The notes under the pieces are model-generated. The model worked only from the letters and a program-made list of their open reading frames with translations, was not told the DNA's origin and did no database searches. This document shows, in pieces, positions 43,975 to 51,610 of a stretch of DNA of 64,000 nt. Numbering within the stretch: position 1 is the first letter of the stretch; the number at the start of each line of letters is the position of its first letter. The stretch is from MGBC114079 sp964531385 (GTDB taxonomy: Bacteria; Bacillota; Clostridia; Lachnospirales; CAG-274), in contig CAZHGC010000008.1 in assembly GCA_964531385.1 (NCBI GenBank), forward strand, positions 33,284-97,283, given 5' to 3'. The position numbers and the translations under genes were made by a program.

Positions 43975-46900
43975 ATGAGTACACAAAACAGCGAACAAAC
44001 TATAACTTTTGATTCTATTAAAATTGGTTTGGCATCTCCTGAAAAAATTCTTGAATGGTCATACGGTGAAGTTAAAAAGCCTGAAACTATAAATTACAGA
44101 ACTTTGAAGCCGGAACGTGACGGTTTGTTCTGCGAGAGAATTTTTGGACCAAGCAAAGACTGGGAATGTCACTGCGGTAAATTCAAGAGAATTCGTTACA
44201 AAGGCGTTGTTTGCGACAGATGTGGCGTTGAGGTTACAAAAAGCAAAGTTCGCCGAGAGAGAATGGGGCATATTAAGCTTGCTGCCCCTGTTTCTCACAT
44301 TTGGTATTTTAAAGGTATTCCGAGCCGTATGGGTATTATTCTTGGTATGTCACCGAGGGCTTTGGAAAAAGTTCTTTATTTTGCATCATATGTAATTCTT
44401 GACCCAGGCGAAAACACAAGCCTTGTTTACAAAGATTTACTTACAGAAAGAGAATATAGAGACGCAAGAGAGAAATATGGAGATACTTTTAAAGTTGGAA
44501 TGGGTGCGGAAGCGATTAAAGTACTTTTACAGGACATTGACCTTGAAAAAGAATCCGTAGAACTTAAAAAGGAACTTAAAAACAGCAACGGACAGAAACG
44601 TGTTCGAATTATAAAGAAGCTTGAAGTTATTGAGTCGTTTAGGGTTTCGGGAAACAAGCCGGAATGGATGATTCTTGATGTTATTCCTGTTATTCCTCCT
44701 GATTTGAGACCTATGGTTCAGCTTGACGGCGGAAGATTTGCAACTTCTGACCTTAACGACCTTTACAGAAGGGTTATTAACAGAAATAATCGTTTGCAGA
44801 GACTTCTTGATTTACACGCTCCCGACATTATTGTTAGAAACGAAAAGAGAATGCTTCAGGAAGCCGTTGATGCACTTATTGACAACGGAAGACGAGGCAG
44901 ACCTGTTACCGGACCGGGAAACAGAAGCCTTAAATCTCTTTCAGACCTTCTTAAAGGAAAGCAAGGTCGTTTCCGTCAAAATCTTCTTGGTAAACGTGTT
45001 GACTATTCCGGACGTTCGGTTATTGTTGTTGGACCAAATCTTAAAATTTATCAATGCGGTTTACCTAAGGAAATGGCAATTGAGCTTTTTAAGCCTTTTG
45101 TTATGAAGAAGCTTGTTGAGGACGGAAAAGCACATAACATTAAATCGGCAAAGCGTATGGTTGAAAGGCTTCAAACAGAGGTTTGGGACGTTTTGGAAGA
45201 CGTTATTAAAGAGCACCCTGTTATGCTTAACAGAGCTCCGACTCTTCACAGACTTGGTATTCAAGCTTTTGAACCTGTTTTGGTTGAGGGGCGTGCTTTG
45301 AAACTTCACCCTCTTGTTTGTACCGCTTACAACGCCGACTTTGACGGCGACCAGATGGCTGTTCACGTTCCTTTATCGGTTGAGGCTCAAGCTGAATGCA
45401 GATTCCTTTTGCTTGCTCCGAACAACCTTTTGAAACCATCTGACGGAGAGCCTGTTACTGTTCCTTCTCAGGATATGGTTCTTGGTATTTATTATCTTAC
45501 TCTTGAAAAAGAGGGCGAGCCGGGCGAAGGCAAGGTTTTCAAAGACGAAAACGAAGCTTTGCTTGCTTATGACAATCACGTTATCAGTCTTCACGCAAAA
45601 ATCAAAGTTAGACGTACTCTTACTATTGACGGTGTTGAGCAATCTCAGATTGTTGACACAACGGCGGGAAGAATTATTATAAACGAAATTATTCCTCAAG
45701 ACATTGGTTTTGTTGACAGAAGCATTCCGGAAAACAAATTCAAATATGAAATTGATTTCCTCACCGACAAAAAGGGCTTGGGAAAAATTATTAACAGATG
45801 TATTAACAGGCACACTGCAACGGAGACGGCGGTTGTTCTTGACAACATTAAGAGTCTTGGATTTAAGTTCTCGACGAGAGGTGCTTTGACTGTTTCCGTT
45901 TCTGATATGGAAATTCCTAAGGAAAAACAGCAATTCCTTGCGGAAGCCGATGCAGTTGTTGACAAAATTACTAAGATGTACAGACGTGGTCTTATGACTG
46001 ACGAAGAAAGACACGAAAAAGTTATTAAGGCTTGGGAAGTTGCCGACGACAAGATTACAAACGCACTTCTTGCAGGTCTTGGTAAATATAACGATATTTA
46101 TATGATGGCACATTCAGGAGCCAGAGGTTCTAACAGACAGATTAAACAGCTTGCGGGTATGCGTGGTCTTATGGCATCGCCTTCGGGTGAAACTATTGAA
46201 CTTCCTATTAAAGCTAATTTCCGAGAGGGATTATCTGTTCAGGAATACTTTATTTCTGCACATGGTGCAAGAAAAGGTCTTTCTGACACTGCTTTAAGAA
46301 CTGCCGACTCGGGGTATCTTACTCGTCGTCTTGTTGACGTTTCTCAAGAAATCATTATTCACGAATGGGATTGTTCTGAGGGACAAGACGAAATTCCGGG
46401 TATGTGGGTTAGTGCATTTATGGACGGTCAGGAAGTTATTGAGCCGTTATCTGATCGTATTAGAGGAAGATTTTCTGTTGAGGACATTTATGACCCGAAA
46501 ACAGGAAAGCTTATTGTTGCGGCAGACACTATGATTTCTCCGGATCAAGCAGAGGCTGTTGTTGAGGCGGGAATTGAAAAAGTTCTTATAAGAACGATTT
46601 TATCTTGCCGAGCAAGAAAAGGCGTTTGTTCGAAATGTTACGGTGCGAACATGGCATCGGGCAGAATTGTTAGAATTGGTGAATCGGTTGGTATTATTGC
46701 GGCACAGTCAATTGGCGAGCCCGGTACACAGCTTACTATGCGTACTTTCCACACCGGCGGTGTTTCCGGAAACGACCTTACACAAGGTCTTCCACGTGTT
46801 GAGGAACTTTTTGAGGCAAGAAAGCCGAAAGGTCTTGCTATTATTTCCGAAACAGCGGGAAGGGTTACGGTTACAGACAACAAAAAGAAACGAGAAGTTA

Positions 46901-47541
46901 CTGTTACAGCGGAAAACGGAGAAACCAAAGATTATCTTATTCCTTACGGTTCACGTATTAAAGTTCTTAACGGCGATGTTATTGAAGCCGGCGACGAACT
47001 TACAGAGGGTAGTGTTAATCCTCACGATATTTTAAGAATTAAAGGCATTAGAGGCGTTCAGGATTATATGATTCAAGAAGTTCAGCGTGTTTATCGTTTA
47101 CAAGGTGTTGATATTAACGACAAGCACATTGAAGTTATTGTTAGACAGATGCTTAAACGAATTAAAGTTGAAGAAAACGGCGACACAGATTTTCTTCCGG
47201 GAAGTCTTATTGACTGGCTTGAATTTGAGGACGAGAACAAGAGAGTTATTGAGCAAGGGCTTGAGCCTGCGAACGGTTCGAGAATTCTTCTTGGTATTAC
47301 GAAAGCATCTTTGGCAACGGAATCATTCCTTTCGGCAGCTTCTTTCCAAGAGACAACGAGAGTTCTTACGGAAGCGGCAATTAAAGGAAAGATTGACCCT
47401 CTTATTGGTCTTAAAGAAAACGTTATTATTGGTAAACTTATTCCGGCGGGTACAGGTATGAACACATACCGAAAGATTGACCTTAAGCTTGTTGATAAGG
47501 AAAACGCCGAAGACGCTGAAAGCGAAGAAAGTTATTTTTAA
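43975..47541 (+). CDS. rpoC: DNA-directed RNA polymerase subunit beta'
   Basis: 1188 residues, typical Firmicute length. Zinc site 1 is CHCGKFKRIRYKGVVCDRCG. The active-site magnesium loop is YNADFDGDQMAVHVP. The second zinc site is in CRARKGVCSKCYGANMASG. The trigger loop region (MRTFHTGGVSGNDLTQGLPRVEELFEAR) and the C-terminal FLSAASFQETTRVLTEAAI are intact. AGAAAGGAG lies about ten bases before the ATG. It is cotranscribed with rpoB and closed by a strong terminator. Confidence 0.99.
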   Translation: MSTQNSEQTITFDSIKIGLASPEKILEWSYGEVKKPETINYRTLKPERDGLFCERIFGPSKDWECHCGKFKRIRYKGVVCDRCGVEVTKSKVRRERMGHIKLAAPVSHIWYFKGIPSRMGIILGMSPRALEKVLYFASYVILDPGENTSLVYKDLLTEREYRDAREKYGDTFKVGMGAEAIKVLLQDIDLEKESVELKKELKNSNGQKRVRIIKKLEVIESFRVSGNKPEWMILDVIPVIPPDLRPMVQLDGGRFATSDLNDLYRRVINRNNRLQRLLDLHAPDIIVRNEKRMLQEAVDALIDNGRRGRPVTGPGNRSLKSLSDLLKGKQGRFRQNLLGKRVDYSGRSVIVVGPNLKIYQCGLPKEMAIELFKPFVMKKLVEDGKAHNIKSAKRMVERLQTEVWDVLEDVIKEHPVMLNRAPTLHRLGIQAFEPVLVEGRALKLHPLVCTAYNADFDGDQMAVHVPLSVEAQAECRFLLLAPNNLLKPSDGEPVTVPSQDMVLGIYYLTLEKEGEPGEGKVFKDENEALLAYDNHVISLHAKIKVRRTLTIDGVEQSQIVDTTAGRIIINEIIPQDIGFVDRSIPENKFKYEIDFLTDKKGLGKIINRCINRHTATETAVVLDNIKSLGFKFSTRGALTVSVSDMEIPKEKQQFLAEADAVVDKITKMYRRGLMTDEERHEKVIKAWEVADDKITNALLAGLGKYNDIYMMAHSGARGSNRQIKQLAGMRGLMASPSGETIELPIKANFREGLSVQEYFISAHGARKGLSDTALRTADSGYLTRRLVDVSQEIIIHEWDCSEGQDEIPGMWVSAFMDGQEVIEPLSDRIRGRFSVEDIYDPKTGKLIVAADTMISPDQAEAVVEAGIEKVLIRTILSCRARKGVCSKCYGANMASGRIVRIGESVGIIAAQSIGEPGTQLTMRTFHTGGVSGNDLTQGLPRVEELFEARKPKGLAIISETAGRVTVTDNKKKREVTVTAENGETKDYLIPYGSRIKVLNGDVIEAGDELTEGSVNPHDILRIKGIRGVQDYMIQEVQRVYRLQGVDINDKHIEVIVRQMLKRIKVEENGDTDFLPGSLIDWLEFEDENKRVIEQGLEPANGSRILLGITKASLATESFLSAASFQETTRVLTEAAIKGKIDPLIGLKENVIIGKLIPAGTGMNTYRKIDLKLVDKENAEDAESEESYF

Positions 47542-47548
47542 ATTGAAG

Positions 47549-47593
47549 AGTCCTTTCAAGGTGAAGTTGGATTGCCTTGGAAGGGCTTTTTTT
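47549..47593 (+). terminator. intrinsic terminator of rpoBC
   Basis: AGTCCTTTCAAGG pairs with CCTTGGAAGGGCT (13 pairs, two of them G-U), followed by seven T. Confidence 0.92.
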
Positions 47594-47599
47594 ATTGAG

Positions 47600-47673
47600 G
47601 AGGGGAAGGAGGGGTGGAAAGCGGTAGTTTGAGGAGGGCAAAAGGGGAGACCTTTTGGAAATCTCTATTTGGG
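47600..47673 (+). repeat. G-rich repeat units upstream of 150-bp copy 2
   Basis: The phrases GGAAAGCGGTAGTTTGAGG and GGGCAAAAGGGGAGACCTTTTGGAAATCTCTATTTGGGG lead straight into the 150-bp element. The second phrase is almost the same as the one before copy 3 (51195-51233). Confidence 0.7.
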
Positions 47674-47823
47674 GGGTTGTACTTTTCGGCGTAAAAAGTA
47701 CCAAAAACGAGGGGGATTTCGATTTTCCCTTGGTTGCATAGGCGAGCAGTAAAGCGAAGCTTTACGACCAGCTCTTAACCTCTTGAAACGAGCAGGGGTA
47801 ACCCCCTGCACCCCCGAGGGTTG
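47674..47823 (+). repeat. 150-bp structured repeat, copy 2
   Basis: Same element as at 18323 and 51234. In this copy the first hairpin loop is changed (CGGCG instead of TGGTG) while both stem arms are kept, and the last hairpin GCAGGGG/CCCCTGC is intact. The middle stem GTAAAGC/GCTTTAC is perfect here. Confidence 0.88.
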
Positions 47824-48060
47824 GAAGTTTTGGGGGGAGGGGAAGGAAAAAGAGGAATACGGGAGTTTTGGAGGCAAAGTGGGAGACCTTGGAAGTTCTA
47901 ATTTTTTTTATAGGCAAAAGGGGGACTTTTGGAAAGCGGTAGTTTGTTTTGGGGCGAAAGGGTGGCTTTTGGAAAGCGGTAGTTTGAGGAGGGCAAAAGG
48001 GGGACTTTTGGGAGTCCGAGTTTGGGAGGGCAAAGGGGAGTGAAAGGGGAGGGTTTGGGG
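47824..48060 (+). repeat. G-rich repeat array after 150-bp copy 2
   Basis: Degenerate units such as GGCAAAAGGGGGACTTTTGG and GAAAGCGGTAGTTTG recur about five times with a period near 40 bases; AAAAAGAGGAATACGGGAG is shared with the flank of copy 1. G-rich on the plus strand. Not coding. Confidence 0.7.
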
Positions 48061-48140
48061 GTTGGTGGAATTAGGGTGAGGGGGATATGTTACAAAAATA
48101 TCGCAATTGTTACATATCTATTACAGATTAAAAAAAACAC

Positions 48141-48169
48141 TTGATTATTTTAATTTGTCGTGTTATATT
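48141..48169 (+). promoter_or_regulatory. upstream promoter P1 of the surface protein gene
   Basis: TTGATT (48141-48146), 17 bases, TATATT (48164-48169). The -10 box is preceded by GTGT as in P2. Confidence 0.6.
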
Positions 48170-48246
48170 ATTTCTTGCAAGGCAAACAAAGAGTTTTTTA
48201 TGATTGACCTAAAATGTTACAGTATTGTTACATCTTCAAATCTTTA

Positions 48247-48275
48247 TTGACTTAAAAATTTTACGGTGTTATAAT
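48247..48275 (+). promoter_or_regulatory. downstream promoter P2 of the surface protein gene
   Basis: TTGACT (48247-48252), 17 bases, TATAAT (48270-48275). The leader is about 70 bases and contains an AGAGGTGG phrase and the gene's own AAGGAGG. Confidence 0.8.
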
Positions 48276-48351
48276 ACTCTTTGTAAAAGAGGTGGTTTAT
48301 GCTTAGCCCCTCTACACACTTAAAAAAATTCTTAAGGAGGAAAAAAGTAAA

Positions 48352-50880
48352 ATGAAAAAGAAAATAGCTATTTTATTGGCTGCTGTTATGACAGCTACTA
48401 TGGTTCCTGTTACAGCTTTTGCTGATTCTTCAAACAGCGTAAACAAAGTTGTTACTGTTAAAGATGACGACTTTAATGATGAAGTTTATCTTAAAATTCA
48501 ACCAGGTGAGGAAGTTGATATGGATTCAACTATCACTCTTACTATTGAAAACGGTGAATTTGACGAAGATGATATTGTTTCTGCTGCAGGTTTGGACAGA
48601 GGTGCTGATGTTCAGAAAGCTTTGGACAAAAAATATGCTTACAAATCATTGGGTGACAAAAACACTTATGATTATTTGAAAGGCGAATTCGAAGAATACA
48701 GCAAAGACATGTCTGATGAAAAAGCATTTGACAATGTTTTCGATTCTTTGATGAGAGAATACAAAACAGTTGACCTTCCTTACACTTTGAAGAGAACAAC
48801 TAAGAAAGAATTGGAAGTTACATTGTTTGCTCTTCCTGATTCAATTGCAGGAGAAAAATATGCTGACGTTAACAAACCAGCATACAGAATTCCTCTTCCT
48901 TTCACAGCAAACGGAACAGGTAATGTAACAGTTACTGTTGATGCAAACGGTACTTCTATCAGAGGCGGCGTTAGCTACACAATTGCTAACTCAGCAAGCA
49001 GTTCAGGAGACACTGTTACAACTATTGACGATGTTAAAGTTGGAAGCGACGACCTTGAACTTGGAACACTTACAATCAAAGAAACTGTTTATGGTACTTT
49101 TGAACCTAACAAAACAATTACTTTGAAACTTAACTCTGGTTTTGAATTCAGAAAAGACAAAGTTGCTACTGTTAAAGCAGGTATCAACGCTAAATTTGCT
49201 GATTATGAAATCACTGATGTTGATGAAAACACAATTACTTTCAAATTGCCAGCTGACATCAATACTGATGAATCAGGCGACCAGTCTAAAAAACCAGCTG
49301 CAATCAAAATTGAAGGTCTTTGGGTAACTCCAGAAGATGATGACAACTATGGTGAAGTTAAACTTACTGTTAGCGGTTCAAGCGCAGGTGTTACTAAAGA
49401 AACTATCGTTGTTGGTGAACGTGGTGACTATGGCTTTACTATGAAAGCTGTTGAAGACCCAACTACTATTTACGCTGGACGTAAAGGTTATGACGATGTT
49501 GACGGAAACTCTTACAGCACTGTAAAAGATTTCGAATACAAAGACAATGAAGACTATGATTCATACATCAGCGAAGATGCTGCAAGAGAATATGATTCAG
49601 ACGATTATTTGTCTGCAACTGTTGAATTTGCTGAAGTTACAGCTGATAGCTGGAACCAGAACAGAAAACTTAAATTCACAGTTCCTGATGAAGCTAAAAT
49701 TTATGATTTCGAAGTTGATGAAGAAGAATACTGCAGTAAACTTGAGTCAGTTGCTTCTATCACAAACGACGGACACACTCTTGAATTTGACCTTTCTAAA
49801 GGTGGTTCTGTAGATGCTGACGAAGCTTCTTCTTTCGAACTTCAGTTGAACTTGTCTGTTGATGCTAACTATGAAGGCGACATCGCTCTTTCTGTTGAAG
49901 GTGGCGGAATTGCTTCAGGTGACATTGAAGACGTTGTTATTGCTAAAGCTGTTGCTCCTGTTACTGTTGAAACTACTTCAACTAAAACTAACATGGGTTA
50001 CCAGAAAATTGACACTGCTGACATCGTTCTTACAGAAGCTGAAGGCGGCGTTTTAGTTAAAAATGGTAAAGTTAAAATCGCTCTTGATTCTATCTACGGT
50101 GAAGACGAATTAGGTTTCGCTGATGAAGATATGGATTACGAAATTGAAGGCGACCTTAAAATTACTAAATTCAAAGTAAGCAAAGGTGCTATCACATTTG
50201 ATATTGATTCTGCATCTGTAGACGCTTCTAAGATTACTATTAAGAACGTTAAGATTGGTACAACTCGTTCTATTCCTTACGGTTCTTATGGTCTTAAAGT
50301 TAGCGGTTCTGCTATCATCAACAACTACTCTGAAGGTGCTGTTGACGAAGGTGAAGAATCTGGCGAAAAAGGTCTTGGTTACTTCGATGATAACGAAGCA
50401 ATTAAAGTTGCTAACTACATCGACGTTGTAACTGAAACTGGTACTCTTGACAAAGTTGTTAAAGTAACTATCGGTGAAAAAACTATCGTTGTTGACGGAC
50501 AGAACTTTGATATGGACGTTGCTCCTTATATCCAGACTGAAAGCAACTCTACTATGGTTCCTTTGAGATTCGTTATGGTTGCTCTTGGTGTTGACTCTGA
50601 CAATGTTGGTTCTTTCGATGATTCTAACAAAGTTTCTTTCGATGCTAATACTAAGACTGCTACAATCTTCTATGCAGCTGGTACTAACATGACTACTATT
50701 CAGTTTACTGCAGGAAGCAACACTATGATTGTAAACGGTGCTTCTATTCCTATGGAAAACGGTGTTAAAGCTGAAATCGTTGACGGAAGAATGTTTGTTC
50801 CTTTCAGAGCTATCGGTACTGCTATCAACGTAAATGTTGGTTGGGATGCTGATACAAGAACAGCTACTTACAACGGTTAA
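48352..50880 (+). CDS. probable major S-layer/surface protein with copper-amine-oxidase-like stalk domain
   Basis: 842 residues; AAGGAGG lies before the ATG. Signal peptide about 1-24 (ending TAFA). The middle is acidic, all-beta and repetitive, with no family I recognise. The C-terminal 140 residues form a stalk (Cu_amine_oxidN1) domain: VVDGQNFDMDVAPYIQ, STMVPLRFVMVALGVD, MFVPFRAIGTAINVNVGWD. Such domains occur at the ends of secreted Firmicute proteins. Codon use differs from the neighbours: ATC, TTC, AAC, TAC and GAC are clearly commoner, a sign of very high expression. Two strong promoters and a GAAA-tetraloop terminator agree. I infer an abundant S-layer-like protein; no SLH domain is present, so the way it is held on the wall is unclear. 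Confidence 0.7.
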   Translation: MKKKIAILLAAVMTATMVPVTAFADSSNSVNKVVTVKDDDFNDEVYLKIQPGEEVDMDSTITLTIENGEFDEDDIVSAAGLDRGADVQKALDKKYAYKSLGDKNTYDYLKGEFEEYSKDMSDEKAFDNVFDSLMREYKTVDLPYTLKRTTKKELEVTLFALPDSIAGEKYADVNKPAYRIPLPFTANGTGNVTVTVDANGTSIRGGVSYTIANSASSSGDTVTTIDDVKVGSDDLELGTLTIKETVYGTFEPNKTITLKLNSGFEFRKDKVATVKAGINAKFADYEITDVDENTITFKLPADINTDESGDQSKKPAAIKIEGLWVTPEDDDNYGEVKLTVSGSSAGVTKETIVVGERGDYGFTMKAVEDPTTIYAGRKGYDDVDGNSYSTVKDFEYKDNEDYDSYISEDAAREYDSDDYLSATVEFAEVTADSWNQNRKLKFTVPDEAKIYDFEVDEEEYCSKLESVASITNDGHTLEFDLSKGGSVDADEASSFELQLNLSVDANYEGDIALSVEGGGIASGDIEDVVIAKAVAPVTVETTSTKTNMGYQKIDTADIVLTEAEGGVLVKNGKVKIALDSIYGEDELGFADEDMDYEIEGDLKITKFKVSKGAITFDIDSASVDASKITIKNVKIGTTRSIPYGSYGLKVSGSAIINNYSEGAVDEGEESGEKGLGYFDDNEAIKVANYIDVVTETGTLDKVVKVTIGEKTIVVDGQNFDMDVAPYIQTESNSTMVPLRFVMVALGVDSDNVGSFDDSNKVSFDANTKTATIFYAAGTNMTTIQFTAGSNTMIVNGASIPMENGVKAEIVDGRMFVPFRAIGTAINVNVGWDADTRTATYNG

Positions 50881-50913
50881 TAGTAATTTAAATCCTTTTA
50901 GGGTTTTAGGGAG

Positions 50914-50945
50914 GCTCCCTCACGAAAGTGAGGGGGCTTTTTTTA
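50914..50945 (+). terminator. strong terminator of the surface protein gene
   Basis: GCTCCCTCAC pairs with GTGAGGGGGC across a GAAA tetraloop, followed by eight T. Confidence 0.94.
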
Positions 50946-50949
50946 TTGT

Positions 50950-51233
50950 CAAAACAAGTTTTGGGGGGAGTTCTTGGAAGTCTTTATTTTTGAGGGGGTT
51001 CAAGGGGAGATTTTCGGAAAGCTGTAGTTTGAATAGTTCAAGGGTAGTCCCTTGGAGAGCTGTAGTTTTCTTTGGGGCAAAAGGGTAGTTCCTTGGAGAG
51101 CTGTAGTTTTTTTTGGGGCAAAAGGGTAGTTCCTTGGAGAGTTGTAGTTTTTTTGGGGCAAAAGGGTAGTTCCTTGGAGAGCTGTAGTTTTTTTGGGGGC
51201 AAAAGGGGAGCCTTTTGGAAATCTCTATTTAGG
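50950..51233 (+). repeat. G-rich tandem repeat array, period 40-41 bp
   Basis: At least six units; those starting at 51074, 51115 and 51155 are almost identical (GGGGCAAAAGGGTAGTTCCT, then TGGAGAGCTGTAG and a T-run). Outer units are more divergent. The last unit (from about 51195) runs straight into 150-bp copy 3. Open frames through it are repeat artefacts. Confidence 0.9.
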
Positions 51234-51383
51234 GAGTTGTACTTTTTGGCACAAAAAGTACCAAAAACGTGGGGGATTTCGATTTCCCCTTGGTTGCATA
51301 GGCGAGCAGTAAAGCGAAGCTTTACGACCAGCCCTTAACCCTTTGAAACGAGCAGGGGTAAACCCCTGCACCCCCGAGGGTTT
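51234..51383 (+). repeat. 150-bp structured repeat, copy 3
   Basis: Third copy of the element at 18323 and 47674. First stem GTACTTTTT/AAAAAGTAC, middle stem GTAAAGC/GCTTTAC and last stem GCAGGGG/CCCCTGC are all present. Confidence 0.9.
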
Positions 51384-51610
51384 GGGAGTTTGGGGAGGAG
51401 GGAAGGAGGGTCGGAAATCCGAATTTGGGGAGGTTCAAGGGGTGTTTTTGGAAGACTTGAGTTTCTTTGGAGCGAAAGGGGAGTTAAAAAAGAGAGGGGG
51501 AATTTTTTGATTGAAAAAAGTTTTGATAATATTTCAAAAAGACTTTATTTATTATTCAATTTGGGTTAATATATTAATATAGGATTTTATTGTTTTTTTT
51601 GGAGGATATT
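51384..51610 (+). other. G-rich remnant and polA leader
   Basis: Bases 51384-51505 continue the G-rich degenerate units. Bases 51506-51610 are AT-rich and should hold the polA promoter. TTGGGTTAATATATTAATATAGGA near 51560-51583 has possible boxes, but none at standard spacing is convincing. Confidence 0.4.

Noticed and set aside
51060..51240. CRISPR-like array in the 40-bp repeats
   Set aside because: Units are contiguous with no unique spacers, the repeat body itself fills the period, and no cas genes are in the window.
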